Below are positions 1-10,839 of a stretch of DNA of 64,000 nucleotides, in pieces. The notes under the pieces were generated by a model. The model did no database searches, was not told the DNA's origin, and was given only the letters and a program-made list of their open reading frames with translations. The translations under genes were made by a program, and so were the position numbers. How positions within the stretch are numbered: position 1 is the first letter of the stretch; each line of letters begins with the position of its first letter. Source of the DNA: Timema cristinae (taxonomy: Eukaryota; Arthropoda; Insecta; Phasmatodea; Timematidae); NCBI GenBank assembly GCA_039000515.1, contig JBCFYV010011135.1:23702235-23766234 (forward strand), in the 5' to 3' direction.

Positions 1-505
1 GTAATGGACGAGACGAATGATGATCGATCTCTGCAGTGGTTTAAGTGCGCCCCCCTCCCCCCTCTTCCCCCTTTTTCAACCTACTCATTGATAGAGGATG
101 TGATAGGAGGGTTGGGGGGGGGGGGGGGGAAGGGTATGTAAAGTGCAAGGCAAATATGAAACCAACCGTGTACTTGAAACAATCACCGACTGTGTGTGGA
201 TTAACAGGGGTAAAGGGGGTGGGGGGTATTTGCAGGCGACTCGAATTCTCCCGGAAAACCGCATGGCCCATTGGAGATTCGCTTTCATGTTGCCGTGACG
301 ATTCATCCTTTTGTATATTAAATGTTTTAGAGAGAGCGGATGTTTGGAGGGAGGGGGGGGGGGTTGGTTAAGGATAGGTTGGGGGGAGGAATTCTTCTCT
401 AGCCGTTCCACTGGGGATTCTGGGTTTAGTAATGGTAATCGAAAACTTGCAATTGCAAGCGCAAAGCCTTTCTCTCTCTAAATCTTTTATCATGCACGGT
501 AACCC
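1..505. other. G/C homopolymer-rich non-coding DNA
   Basis: It has pyrimidine-rich and purine-rich tracts with long G runs at 114-129 and 346-390. The open frames here are low-complexity and overlap on both strands. No gene was recognised. Confidence 0.6.
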
Positions 506-507
506 AC

Positions 508-719
508 TGCGGTGGCCGCATGGTCACACACGCTACTCTCGTAATAGACTAGACTGTCAATGACGGTGAAATAGAGGTTCGAATCTCTATAGTGTAGTAA
601 GGGTGTTTTTTTTTTTAAAAACAAATCTTTCCACTCTCCCTCCACCCAAATATGGGTACACTTCATCTAAATATAATCTTTATAATACCTTAAACCACTA
701 GTGTGATTAGTACATAAGT
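508..719 (+). mobile_element. SINE B, 3'-truncated
   Basis: The tRNA-like head GGTGGCCGCATGGTCACACA, anticodon-arm-like region and B box GAGGTTCGAATCTC are present. The body TCCACTCTCCCTCCACCCAA is followed by ATTAGTACATAAG, where SINE A begins. Confidence 0.75.
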
Positions 720-938
720 AGGTGACCTGGTGGTCTAGGGTAAGGTGTCGGACATCTGTGCTGGGGGTCCGGGGTTCAAACCTTGGTCCGAAATTTACTA
801 CAAACTCTTCCTTCACCTCTGACAAGACGTGTATTAATCACAACTCGTGAATGTGGGGAATGCCAGGCCTCCAACGTGGTTCGGATCCCACGTTAAACTG
901 TAGGTCCTCCATTTCATCTCACAATCATCATACCATTA
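720..938 (+). mobile_element. SINE A copy, 3'-truncated
   Basis: The tRNA-like head GGTGACCTGGTGGTCTAGGG has a B box GGGTTCAAACC, then the family body (CACCTCTGACAAGACGTG, GGGGAATGCCAGGCC). It lacks the common tail and follows a SINE B copy directly. Confidence 0.8.
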
Positions 939-954
939 AATTTTTTTAACCTTT

Positions 955-1080
955 TGACATTTTTCCGTGGTTCCAGGTTAGAAGCTATAAGTTTGCCAAA
1001 TTTCAAGTCTCTAGCTCATCTGAAAGGGGGTAAACATTGTCAGTGAGTGAGTCAGCCGTGTGACTTTATAGTAGTATAAT
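955..1080 (-). mobile_element. Second Helitron-like family (H2), fragment
   Basis: On the plus strand it runs GAAGCTATAAGTTTGCCAAA, CTAGCTCATCTGAAAG and GTCAGTGAGTGAGTCAGCC to CTTTATAGTAGTATA. This is the 5'-end half of the family seen complete at 14625-14960 and 24665-25015, here in minus orientation. Confidence 0.5.
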
Positions 1081-1084
1081 TACG

Positions 1085-1282
1085 CTGAACGTTTCAGGAA
1101 TTAGATAGGTTATATTTATAGGAAGTGTATCTCAATCTACATGGGGGGAAGATGTAAAACATTTTGGAACCCCCCCCCCCACACACACCTAAGTATTCCC
1201 AACTGAGGTTCGAACCTCATCCTCCCCGTCATTGGCAGTTTTAGTCTACTGCGAGAGTAGCGCGTTAGACCATGCGGCCAGT
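1085..1282 (-). mobile_element. SINE B, partial
   Basis: On the minus strand it has the head CATGGTCTAACGCGC, B box GAGGTTCGAACCTC and part of the body. A poly-C tract (1171-1187) interrupts it. Confidence 0.75.
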
Positions 1283-1289
1283 GAATTGG

Positions 1290-3055
1290 GCTCAAAGTAA
1301 ATTATATGAATTACTGTTTTGGGCGGTAAGCCAAAGTTTACACATACACACGTGTATCTATGCAACAAATATTTACTTTTATTTAGAGACGGGGTGTAAT
1401 CCTGTGTTTCTCAAATCCGAGTTTTTTTTTTTTTTTCAAATCTCTGATCCAATTTCAAATCCTTGAATCTTTTAAAAATGTACAATTTCTTGATAGTAAA
1501 AAGTTTACTTTTTTTTTCAAAATTAAATTTTAAAAGGGTTGGTATTACTGACTACATCATACTAAATTAAGGGTCCTTTTTGAGTAAACTATTAATAATA
1601 ATTTACTTAATTTTTTTAGAATGGTTTTATTATTTTACCAAATCTATATAAGTAATATTACGAGTTTCTTGAAATTGTCGCACCAATTAAAATGCCTTCA
1701 TAATTTGTATTCGAGATATATTTTTGAGGTTTTTTTTACTAATCTCGAATCTTTCGAATGAGTTAGCATAGAAATAGAGGAATCGACATTTCAAGTATCC
1801 CATTTCTTATTTCATTATATTTAAAAATAACTGAACATTTTAATAACTAATCTCAAACTGTTGGTACTTATCATCAAACGACACTTAACAGAGGTTTAGC
1901 AAGTTATGGAAAAATATTTCATATAAAAAAAGTCTAGTGCTGAAAAACATGCATTTTAATTATTTGTTTTTGTCCTTATAATTCTTTAATAATATTTTAC
2001 CCCTACATCCCCTCTCATTCTCATGATTTATGTATTTTCACACACACACAAAAGCTTTGATCTGTTTTTAAGTACACATTTAAGAAATAATTTACAAATA
2101 TAAATGTTAAGATAAACTGTTTTGTTCTTTTTATGTAACTGGATTACTTAGAGAAAATAGAAACAAAAGAAATTCTTTTCAAAACCTTCCCATTAAAATA
2201 AGTTGTTTTTAAAAGCCACTTAGCAGTATTAATAGTGGAGAGTTTTTGTGAATAAGAACGTAGGAATATGCAAATCAATATTTAAATATTTTTAGCTTTA
2301 TTTAGAAGAACTATTTTAATTTTCATTTATTTGTGGTATTTAACGTACACTTCCTTAAGCGACTGATTATATCAGCACATGACTTATAATCTAACTTAAC
2401 ACTAGAACAGGCACAACATCCAGACCCCAGCCGTTAATTCATCACTGTGAAAGGGGAAAGCCACATTTACCCCCATGTTAAACTTTTGGCATGCCAGGAA
2501 TCGAACGTGGAGCAAATCGTAAGCAATGTTTGAATGAAAATGGAGATTATTTTCAAGGCGTTATAGTCCATACATAACTATGTTCTAAAAATTGTTTCAT
2601 AGTGAAAATAACAAAATGTAAACAATTTTTTGTTCGAAAACAGAAAAGTTATTACACTTGTAAAACCGTCATATATTTCTGCCACACCTGTACAAACTTT
2701 TTCCCAATCGCGTGCTGGCTCGAAAAGTCTTTCGAACCATGCGAACATTTATATCAGGTGGATTCCATTATTTTACGGCCTCCCTTCGGCGCGGATAATA
2801 TCCAAATTAATGGGCTTAGTTACGTCAAACATGATACCTTACCCCCCCACCCTGTTACCCCCGCTTTCAGATCCCCCTCATATTCTGTAGAATTGATTCC
2901 TATACTTGTTTTTTTAAAGCCCTCCACAACACTTTTCTATTATTTCTAACATTAGTGTTAATAAACTACTTCGTGATTTGGACAAATATCTTGGCACCAT
3001 TTATTACTGCCCGTTCTGGTTTTACATCTATGAACCAATTACGCTACTGATTTTA
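1290..3055. other. AT-rich intergenic DNA
   Basis: Homopolymer A/T runs and a short (CA)n at 2040. An open frame at 2602-2949 has no recognisable motif. No gene is supported. Confidence 0.5.
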
Positions 3056-3059
3056 GTGA

Positions 3060-3378
3060 TTATAAATGGTATATTTAGAAGAAGTGTACCAGCATTTACG
3101 TAGGCAGGGAGTGGAAAAACCAAATAAATATTTTAGCAATGAGTTTAATGACCAATTAGGATTATCAGCTTATCTGCAAATCACGGTGCATAATAGTTTT
3201 AAGGACGAGGAAGGTTATATTTCTAGAAAACGTACTTTCATTTGCGTGGAGGGAGAGTTTAGAATCATTTAATAAAAAAACTCTGAATACGCGATTGGTA
3301 TCGAATCCCGATCCGCCCATCTTCGGCAGTTTAATGTATGGTGGTAGTAATGCCTTAGACCGTGCGACCACCGAAGCA
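3060..3378 (-). mobile_element. SINE B, composite minus-strand copies
   Basis: The head (reverse of GACCGTGCGACCACC) and B box region lie at 3290-3375. Body sequence occurs twice (ATTTGCGTGGAGGGAGAG near 3240 and CATTTACGTAGGCAGGGAG near 3092), so either two copies are joined or one has an internal insertion. Confidence 0.6.
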
Positions 3379-3379
3379 G

Positions 3380-4320
3380 GCTAGAAGTTAATTAATTATT
3401 TCTTTTCGATTCGTCAAAAATTAAACCAAATATATTTGTTGGACATATATTCGATTTAGTAAATTGGTGTGATATAATTTTAAAATACACTTATTACAAT
3501 ACAACTTTATTATGCCCTTGTCATGTCAATAAGGTATTAATTTTTTAAACAGATTTTCTTAAAAAGCAAACACTTAAAAAAATATAAAATGGTTTTTTTA
3601 TGGTCACTTTATCCGTGATTATATCTTTTTAACTAATATTAAAAAAAACTTTTTGTGTGGCTATTTGAAATAAAAAAAAGCACACAAAACGTTTTTGCTT
3701 CTTGCGACTAAGAAGAAGCGGAAAATAAGCGTTTTCAGGGTTGAGCTGAATGAACCTCTCTGCAGGGTCGTTTATTGTAAACAAAATGTGGTGAACTAGT
3801 AAAAAGATAAGAGGCTTTTCCTTTTGTCGGTGCCTTTGCTTTATAAGCTCTTGACTAGGTTGGCCGGTTTCTTTGCTTCAAACACCTAAAAGTACAGGAT
3901 GGGAAATTTGTATTTTCTTTCTTTACATACTCTCTCACAAAAAAAAAAAAAAGATTAATGGATGTTTCTATCAAATGCAGCTCTCTGGGATTAAAATTTG
4001 ATACACCTCTCCCTATTGAAATTGTTTTCGGCTCCGTTTGAAATTTAAGCATTTTTTTTTAAAATTTTATTTTCCCTATTTAAGAATTAATGAGTAAAAT
4101 TAAAATAATAAAATAACCATATTTAAGATACCATCTTACCCCACGGATAATACACATTTTTATAAATATGATGAAAATAATATTGCAGGTCTGGGCTCAA
4201 ACATTTGTAGCTCGGTAGGGTTAGTATTATTCAGTACTAATGTACCATTACCCAGGGGACGTCCGAATGTACTATTATTAAATCCTTCCCTAGAGGCTCT
4301 ATGCATGTCACGATGAGGTT
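3380..4320. other. Intergenic DNA, nothing recognised
   Basis: AT-rich DNA with poly-T/poly-A tracts; no conserved coding or repeat family noted. Confidence 0.5.
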
Positions 4321-4321
4321 A

Positions 4322-4346
4322 GATGATGATGATGATGATGATGATG
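4322..4346. repeat. (ATG)n microsatellite
   Basis: Eight GAT units at the end of the SINE E copy, possibly its 3' tail. Confidence 0.85.
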
Positions 4347-4530
4347 GCGAGTATGAAGAGTTGCAAACACTTAAAACAGCTTAAGCCTATCCAACAAAAC
4401 CCTGTTGGATGTTGGGGTGGTTTCCCTTTCGTGAAAAATATTCTAATTGCCAAATGGGAATCGAACCTAGGACCCCTAGACTCATAGTGAGGTGCGCTGA
4501 CCACCAAACCACGGGACCAGACTACCATCA
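4345..4530 (-). mobile_element. tRNA-headed SINE E
   Basis: On the minus strand GTCCCGTGGTTTGGTGGTCA holds an A-box-like segment and CCTAGGTTCGATTCCCATTT the B box, followed by about 80 bp and a (CAT)n end at 4322-4346. It could be a tRNA pseudogene that was retroposed. Confidence 0.5.
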
Positions 4531-4539
4531 CTTACATAA

Positions 4540-5430
4540 AAGTAGTTCACATAGCACGAACAGATAAAAAAATATAAAATACCACAAAATTGTTATAGAC
4601 ACCTCCCAAACATTTAAAAATAACTCTCAAAATATCGATTTTTCATATAAAACATTCCCAGGTAAAAGGAAGGTCTTGGAACTACCTACTTAATGAGACT
4701 TACATGTTATGATTGGATAAAAAATTTAGCCGTACTTGGATCTTTTATAGTCAACAAATAGGATAAAAGAAGGGGCTGGACTTTACTTAAATAAAAGTAC
4801 TTCACGTGACCCGAACAGATAAAAATAAAGCTGTTTTTAGCTCTTCTAAGTTCAACATTATATAATACACACACACACTTACACACATACATATATATAT
4901 ATGTTTTAAAATATATTTTTATCTATATTCTAAAACCTGAGTGGAGAATGTTTTTTTTAAATTAAGAATCTCTGGCAATTAGTTGGATTTAAGAGCAAGA
5001 TACAGCTAAATGGCTATACATATTTTATTTGTCAATACGAGTATATGAAGATTGTGTTAAATCTGAGTGGTATTCATAGTAGATACGGAAGTCCGATAGA
5101 AAACAAATCAAAATAACTCTAAAAATATTGATTTTTAAATCCCCCCCCCCTCCCTCCCAAGTGAAAGAAAGGGCTTGGACTTACTTGAATAAAAATAGTT
5201 CACATGATCTGATCAGATAAAAAATATAATTTTTAAATGGTTTAACTGGCACTTTAATACTACATAATTGCTAAAGTCACCAAACAAACAATCAAAATAA
5301 CTAGAAAAAAATATCAATGCTTCGTATAAACTTTTCTAGGTAAAAGGAAAGGCTCAGAATTACCTAATTAAAGAGAATTTAAATGATATGATCGAATAAA
5401 AAATATAAATGTTTCTGGGTGTTCTATAGT
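4540..5430. other. Degenerate direct repeats, period about 90-120 bp
   Basis: GAACAGATAAAAA, AAAATAACTC..AAATAT..GATTTTT and GTAAAAGGAAGG(TC)TTGGA-like phrases recur around 4550-4680, 4780-4830, 5100-5220 and 5280-5400, then again after the SINE A at 5740-5880. This suggests an old decayed tandem array. Confidence 0.5.
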
Positions 5431-5436
5431 CAACAT

Positions 5437-5731
5437 GGTGACCTGGTGGTCTAGGGGTAAGGTGTCAGACTTCTGTGCTGGTGACCGGGGTTCAATCCTC
5501 GGTCCCGGCACAGATTTATCTGATTACCAAACCCTTTCTTCACCTCTGACAAGTTATCTTGTGAATGTGGGGAATGCCAGGCTTCCACCGTGGTTCGGAT
5601 TCCACGTTAAACTGTAGGTCCTTCATTTCATCTCACAATCACCCTACCATTACACATTAGCGTAAGTGAGTATAACCCGAACGGGTAGTAAAACGCGGTG
5701 CTAATAATAATAATAATAATAATAATAATAT
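5437..5731 (+). mobile_element. SINE A, full length
   Basis: The head GGTGACCTGGTGGTCTAGGG, B box GGGGTTCAATCC, body and tail ACCCGAACGGGTAGTAA are all present, followed by a (TAA)n/(AAT)n run. This is a good reference copy of the family, about 290 bp. Confidence 0.85.
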
Positions 5732-5734
5732 AGT

Positions 5735-6775
5735 CAACATATACGGTAAAAATAAAGACTCGGAACTGCTAAACCAAATCAGATAAAAAATAGAAAATTT
5801 AAATAGTGTCTCTTACCCTTCAATACTACAAAATTTCCAGACACACCTCACAATCAAAATAACCAAAAAAATATCAATTTTTTGTTGACTCCTTTAGTCT
5901 TAGTAAATTTTTTACTTTTATTAATCTCAACTCATTTATTTATCTTTGAGGATTTGACGTGAAGTGTGTATACAAATATAAAGTTACTTTTGAATGTAAC
6001 AAATATAGTTTCCTTCCTTATTATTTATAGCTCAATTAAGTTATCAGCCTTTGGTTGTTTCCATCTTTCCGAGTTGAGCACGTCTAAACGTAATGATCTT
6101 AAAGTACTGTCTTTTCTAATAACTAGTGAGGATTAAGGATGGTTACGTTTGGTATCATTTGTCATATTTCTACCACTTTTTAAGTTCTCAATTTTATAAC
6201 AAACTTGAGTAAAATTAGATGTAATAAGCATTTAAAAAAAACCACTGTTAATTAAGTGAAATTAATATTTAACTGAAAAATGATTAATACTTTTGTTGAC
6301 TTTAAGGGAAGTTGACAAATTGCTTCTTTGCTGACGGAATTCCTAGAGGATCATATTTAATTAATGGGGATGTATATTATCCTCGTTCTTGTACGATATC
6401 TTTTTTATGAATTTCATTTTATGTGATGTTTAAAATTGAATCTCTCACATGTTGACTCCTGATTAAATAATTAGTTTTAAACTAATTTTAGCTGTGTTTC
6501 TATTTATAGGAAGGAGGTTAGAACCAAAATGATGGCTGGTTGCGTGTGTCGCCTTCAATTATAAGTTACACTTTAGATGTGCTACAGTAATCTTTTGATA
6601 AGACCTCCGACAGAATTTTTTTTTAAAAGATATTTGATATATAGTGAGCTTATGGACAAAATGAGCTTTTGTTTTGAACGTTGATTTATTTTTACAATTT
6701 TATGGTACTAGCTGTTTCATAAGTGTGTCATAAAATTTAAAAAAAAATTGTGTGGACAATGTGCAAAATTTACCT
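5735..6775. other. Intergenic DNA
   Basis: The decayed array continues to about 5880; the rest is AT-rich with no feature recognised. Confidence 0.5.
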
Positions 6776-6779
6776 AAAA

Positions 6780-7090
6780 TAAAAAAAAAATCTAGCTCTG
6801 GTGCAATCCGTTTTTTGATAGGTCTTACCGTTCAGACACAAGAGGCCTCCAAAGAAAGGTACGCACCGACTTTAAAGTTGCTCCGCCATTTTGAATTTTT
6901 TTCAGGGGTTAAACTTTTTTTTTTTTTACTTTTTTGTAATTTTCTCGTCGGCTACAAGCTAGAAGCTATAATATAAGTTCGCCAAATTTCAAGCTTCTAT
7001 TTCATCTGGAATGGGGTAAACATTGTCAGTCAGTCAGTCAGTCAGTCAGTCAGTCAGTGAGTCAGCCATATGGCTTTATAGCATAGTGAT
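6780..7090 (-). mobile_element. H2 Helitron-like element with expanded CAGT repeat
   Basis: It shares with the other copies GATAGGTCTTACCGTTCAGA, GTTGCTCCGCCATTTTGAAT and CCAAATTTCAAGCTTCTA, ending GAGTCAGCCATATGGCTTTA. The internal CAGT motif has expanded to about eight units at 7027-7066. The GC-rich far end seen at 14.6 kb is missing. Confidence 0.55.
7027..7066. repeat. (CAGT)n microsatellite
   Basis: About eight uninterrupted CAGT/GTCA units within an H2 element, where other copies have only two or three. Confidence 0.9.
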
Positions 7091-7094
7091 AATT

Positions 7095-8375
7095 GAATTT
7101 GTTTGAAGAGAGAGTGGGAAGTAATTTAAGGGGATGAAAAAAATCGCCTTCAGTTCACCCCTACTGCGATTTGATCACCGACGATCAAGTCCAGCCCTAA
7201 AGTGATATCTTACAAACACTTTGTGATCACCGATGCGAGTGTTGGTAACTAAAAGTTTTTCTAGCCTGAGGGGAAAGTAAGAAACCGAGGAATATATATA
7301 TAAAAAAAACATTATCTTCCACCCCGTTTTCACATTTTAGTCTTTGCGCTCTAGATGTGGGCGGAAGTGAGAGACTTGTTTTGTTTATGAGTCGTCTTAG
7401 TTGTCCCCGACCCCCTCCTCTAGATACTCACAAGTGTCTTAAAGGGTGAAGAAAGGTTGGTTAGGAAGGGGGGGATAAATGATTGTTCGGTTCATGTACC
7501 ACGATAACAATCCTCCACCCATTGTATCATCCCCCTTCTGGAAGGTTCTGGCGACCTGCCGTTTCCATGGTAACACCCTCCTACCACCCATCCACCTCCC
7601 CCCTTCGAGCTCTTGTTAGAAACAAGGGTTGTTAAGGGCAATAGAGGGAGGGGAAGATCTCACTCGCATATAGGTGTACGCCGGAGGGATGTGGAAGGTT
7701 GGGGGAGGGGGGGGCATAAACTGACACGTGCAGGGCACGTGGGGGTCTCAGATGTTCGCGTTTAGAATACAAATTGGCGTTTTATGTTATGATATAGGGG
7801 AGATTTGGACTTGTCAAGGCAAAGATTTGCTGTCCTTAATAATTCATCGAAAATAACATTCACTTCGGGTGTCTTCGTAACACTATAATAACTAGGGCTA
7901 GGATTTTGGTGATTTTGTATATTTTTTTTTGGCAAACCTAGAACGTTGTTCAAGTGTATACGAATGGTTTTCGTAAGAAACTTTTGTTAAGGCATTTGTT
8001 TTTAGCATTTATACGTGTTTTTACGTGAATATGGTAAATTTAAGTCATTTTTTCTTATTTTTGAGTCATCTGCCCAAGTTTAGAATATCTTTGCACACGT
8101 CATAGCAAACGCTGGTGACAATGGTGGTTAGACTACTTCCACCCCTCTTCTGTATCTTCCTGCTGATAGCTGGTGATAGCTGGATAGCTCTTATTTCCCC
8201 TCCCCTCTAGAATAATGGGGCTGTAAATGAACTCTTCTAAACTCGTATAAGCTAGTCTGAGCAAGCTATGCAGATAATGGGGGCTCATTGTTATAATACA
8301 TTTTACGAAAGCTGCACGCATTGCCTAAAGGGAAAGAAAGTGCCTCATATAAATTAAGACTTTTTTGTGTGTGCT
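7095..8375. other. Intergenic DNA with GC-rich patches
   Basis: Purine-rich G runs near 7465-7475 and 7695-7715 and pyrimidine-rich stretches near 7400 and 7590. No gene is supported. Confidence 0.5.
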
Positions 8376-8379
8376 GAAT

Positions 8380-9330
8380 ATGGTGAAAAAGTATTCTATA
8401 CCGATGGAAAAATACTATATTGCAAACTCTGTGACGTGAAAGTTTCCCTGGAAAAGAAATTTACTGTGCAGTAGCATGTCAAGAGAGAAAAAATATAAAC
8501 GAGATCTTTAGCGATTCCAGGATGAGAAAAAACTACAGCAAATGCTCCTTGGCCAAACCAGTGAGTCTTAAAAATATTCTGCATTTTACAAAGAACTGTG
8601 CGGAACCTTCATTTTGTCGATTTTCCCTTGAGCAAAGTTAACAATCTGAAATTGCGCGACTTTTTTTTTTTTTAGAAAAGCACACTGGGAAGTCTTTGCC
8701 GGACTCCTCCACACTAAGACAAAAGTTATGTCGGCCGTTGCTCTGAAAACACCATGAAGAAGATATGGGAAAAGGTAGCAGAAAAGAAAATATGGGTGTT
8801 TATGGATGAGACAACTGACTCTCTTGGACAATATGAAGCTAACGTAGTGGTAGGTTAGATTGAAGAAGATGAGCCTGGTGAACATTATCTCATTAATTGT
8901 GAACATTTAGAAAAGTAAATTTTTCTACAGTAAGTTAACTTTTTGCTAGATCCTTAAGATTAATATGGCCCGATGGCATCCAACACGGCAATGTCCTGCT
9001 CTTCGTGACTGATGCTGCACCTTACATGATAAAGGCCGCTAATTACCTGAAAGCGTTGTACTCAAAAATGGTGAACCTAACATGTCTAGCACATGACTGT
9101 CATAGAGTTGCTGAAGAGATACGAGAGCAATTCAGCGACGTTTACCATCTGATTGGTGCGTGAAGAAAGTTTTTTCTGAAGGCACCATCTCAAGTGGCAT
9201 CATTCAAATCGGAAGCCCCAAACGTTCATTTGCCCACGGCTTCCATTTTAACTTGATGGAGGACTTGGATTGAAGCATGCAACTATTACTGTAAGATCTT
9301 CCGAGTTGTGAAAAAGTCTCGGGGCCCTAT
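8380..9330 (+). pseudogene. Decayed hAT-type transposase (CGGBP1-like family)
   Basis: Plus-strand fragments in order read FYTDGKILYCKLCDVKVS (the N-terminal zinc-binding CxxC region, about 8395-8440), KKIWEKVAEKKIWVFMDETTD (8757-8820, containing the acidic catalytic-type DETTD motif), LWPDGIQHGNVLLFVTDAAP (8963 on), YSKMVNLTCLAHDCHRVAEE and ACNYYCKIFRVVKK near 9280-9315. This order and these motifs are those of hAT transposases related to proteins often annotated as CGG triplet repeat-binding protein-like in insects. Stops and frameshifts break it throughout, so it is not functional. Terminal inverted repeats were not identified. Confidence 0.8.
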
Positions 9331-9380
9331 ACTCGGTAGTTGGTTATTACTGCCACTTGTACAATAATTATAATTATAAG

Positions 9381-9610
9381 GGAGCCGAGGGTGGCTGCGT
9401 TATATGATATCTTGTGATCTTAATATAAATAACACATTTGTAGCTGATGATTTCCACACGTCCATCATAGACTCTGCCTTAAAATATGAGTGAAGAATTA
9501 CCCTTGGCATGGGACGATTCAGTGGTCAGAGCATTGGTGTACTAAGCCAAAAGTCCCGGGTTCGATTCTCGTGTCCAGGTGTCAAATTTCAATCATCAGA
9601 ATATGAGTTT
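9381..9610 (+). mobile_element. SINE C (third tRNA-headed family)
   Basis: A leader GGAGCCGAGGGTGGCTGCG and ATTTCCACACGTCCATCATA precedes a tRNA-like part: ATTCAGTGGTCAGAGCATTG (A box), CCCGGGTTCGATTCTCG (B box), then GTCCAGGTGTCA. The same arrangement occurs at 39.3-39.7 kb. Confidence 0.65.
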
Positions 9611-9659
9611 TCATGGTCATTAAATCATTGCAATAGGTTATGATTTAATGAATGAAATC

Positions 9660-10139
9660 TATACTTATAAAATAACATGTCCTGACTGACTGACTGATTC
9701 ATCATCGCCGAGCGCAAACTATCAAGGCTACAAGCATGAAATTCGGACTGTATATTCATTTTGTTATGTAGGCACCCACTAAGAAAGGATTTTAGAAAAT
9801 TCCACCCCAAAGGGGTCAAAATAGGGGATGATAATATGTATGATAATATGTATGAAAGTCCGTCATTTTGAAAGTTACATAAACAAAATTTTGTATTTCG
9901 GTTATTGACGTAAAACAAATAAATATGTGTTTCAGGAATTTTGGAAATTTTATTTAATAAGGGATGAAAAAGGGGGTGAAAGTTTGTATCGGACTTGCAT
10001 TATTTTTGATCTGAGGTCAAGTTATGGTCATCAACGTAACGTAATATTTTAAATTAATCTGTGTAAATACATATGTATATTTCGTATTTGTATATAATCA
10101 ACTTCACGCGAGCAAAGCCGCGGGCAACAGATATCTAGT
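9660..10139 (+). mobile_element. Helitron/Helentron-like non-autonomous element, copy 1
   Basis: It starts near TATACTTATAAAATAACATG, runs through CTGACTGACTGACTGATTC and ends GCAAAGCCGCGGGCAACAG then ATATCTAGT. A CG-rich terminal segment and a final CTAGT without inverted repeats fit Helitron-like elements. It is nearly identical to the element at 38370-38857, which fixes both boundaries. There is no ORF of note. Confidence 0.6.
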
Positions 10140-10179
10140 TATTGTATATGATGACAGTCTAACGCCATCATTATGTTCT

Positions 10180-10580
10180 TCTTGAGTCAACAACCTGAAG
10201 GTTGGTTTGATGTGATTTCTATCCATCCGAAGATGGGATTGCACTCAGCCCTTCATCTGGTTAGTGTGTCCTGCACCATCTGGTAGAAATCCATGTACTA
10301 GGAAAGTTCCGAAAGTTTAGTGATTCCCCGTTGCCTTCCACGTTGAATTTCTATGAGCAAGAGGAGAGGTCCCACCAATTTTACCGGGAAAGTTATTTTA
10401 ACGTACCTTCCAGGGATCTTTTAACACAATAATCATAGGAGCAATGGCTTTACTAAGAAGGAAGTTGTGCTACCGATTTTTATCGCTCAAGAAGTATCCG
10501 TCAACCTCAGCTGGGTTTGAACCCACGAATATTGGATCCTGAGGTGAGCACCTTACCCCAATACCATTGAGGTTGACTAT
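10180..10580 (-). mobile_element. SINE D, about 400 bp
   Basis: On the minus strand the tRNA-like head is GTCAACCTCAATGGTATTGG, GGTAAGGTGCTCACCTCAGG and the B box GGGTTCAAACCCAGC. A body follows down to 10180. The same head occurs at 20590. Confidence 0.6.
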
Positions 10581-10767
10581 ATTATTTTATTCAAATTAAA
10601 ATAAAATGTATAATAATTGAGAATGTAAAATTTATAATAATTGAGAATGTAAATAAAGTTGAGGTTTATTATAATACAGCGCATAAACCTAACGGGTAGT
10701 AAGAAGGGGTGATAAAAAAAACCTAAGTCCTTTTTGTTTTTATACGCTATTGAGAAACATTTTTCAT

Positions 10768-10838
10768 CCATAACTGAATCAAACCCGGGACCATTAGCTC
10801 AGCAGACATACACGCTACCGCCCGAGCTAAAGTGTCAT
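10768..10838 (-). repeat. tRNA-like sequence (SINE F head or tRNA pseudogene)
   Basis: On the minus strand about 71 nt carry A box TTAGCTCGGGCGGTAGCGTG and B box GGTCCCGGGTTTGATTC at tRNA spacing. Terminal stem pairing is poor and no body was seen, so a functional tRNA is unlikely. Confidence 0.4.
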
Positions 10839-10839
10839 A

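Noticed and set aside
45..411. Overlapping open frames on both strands
   Set aside because: Low-complexity G/C tracts read openly in several frames; no domain or codon signal.
5437..5515. Functional tRNA gene at the SINE A head
   Set aside because: A and B boxes are present, but the acceptor and anticodon stems do not close, and the same sequence recurs with a SINE body and (TAA)n tail.
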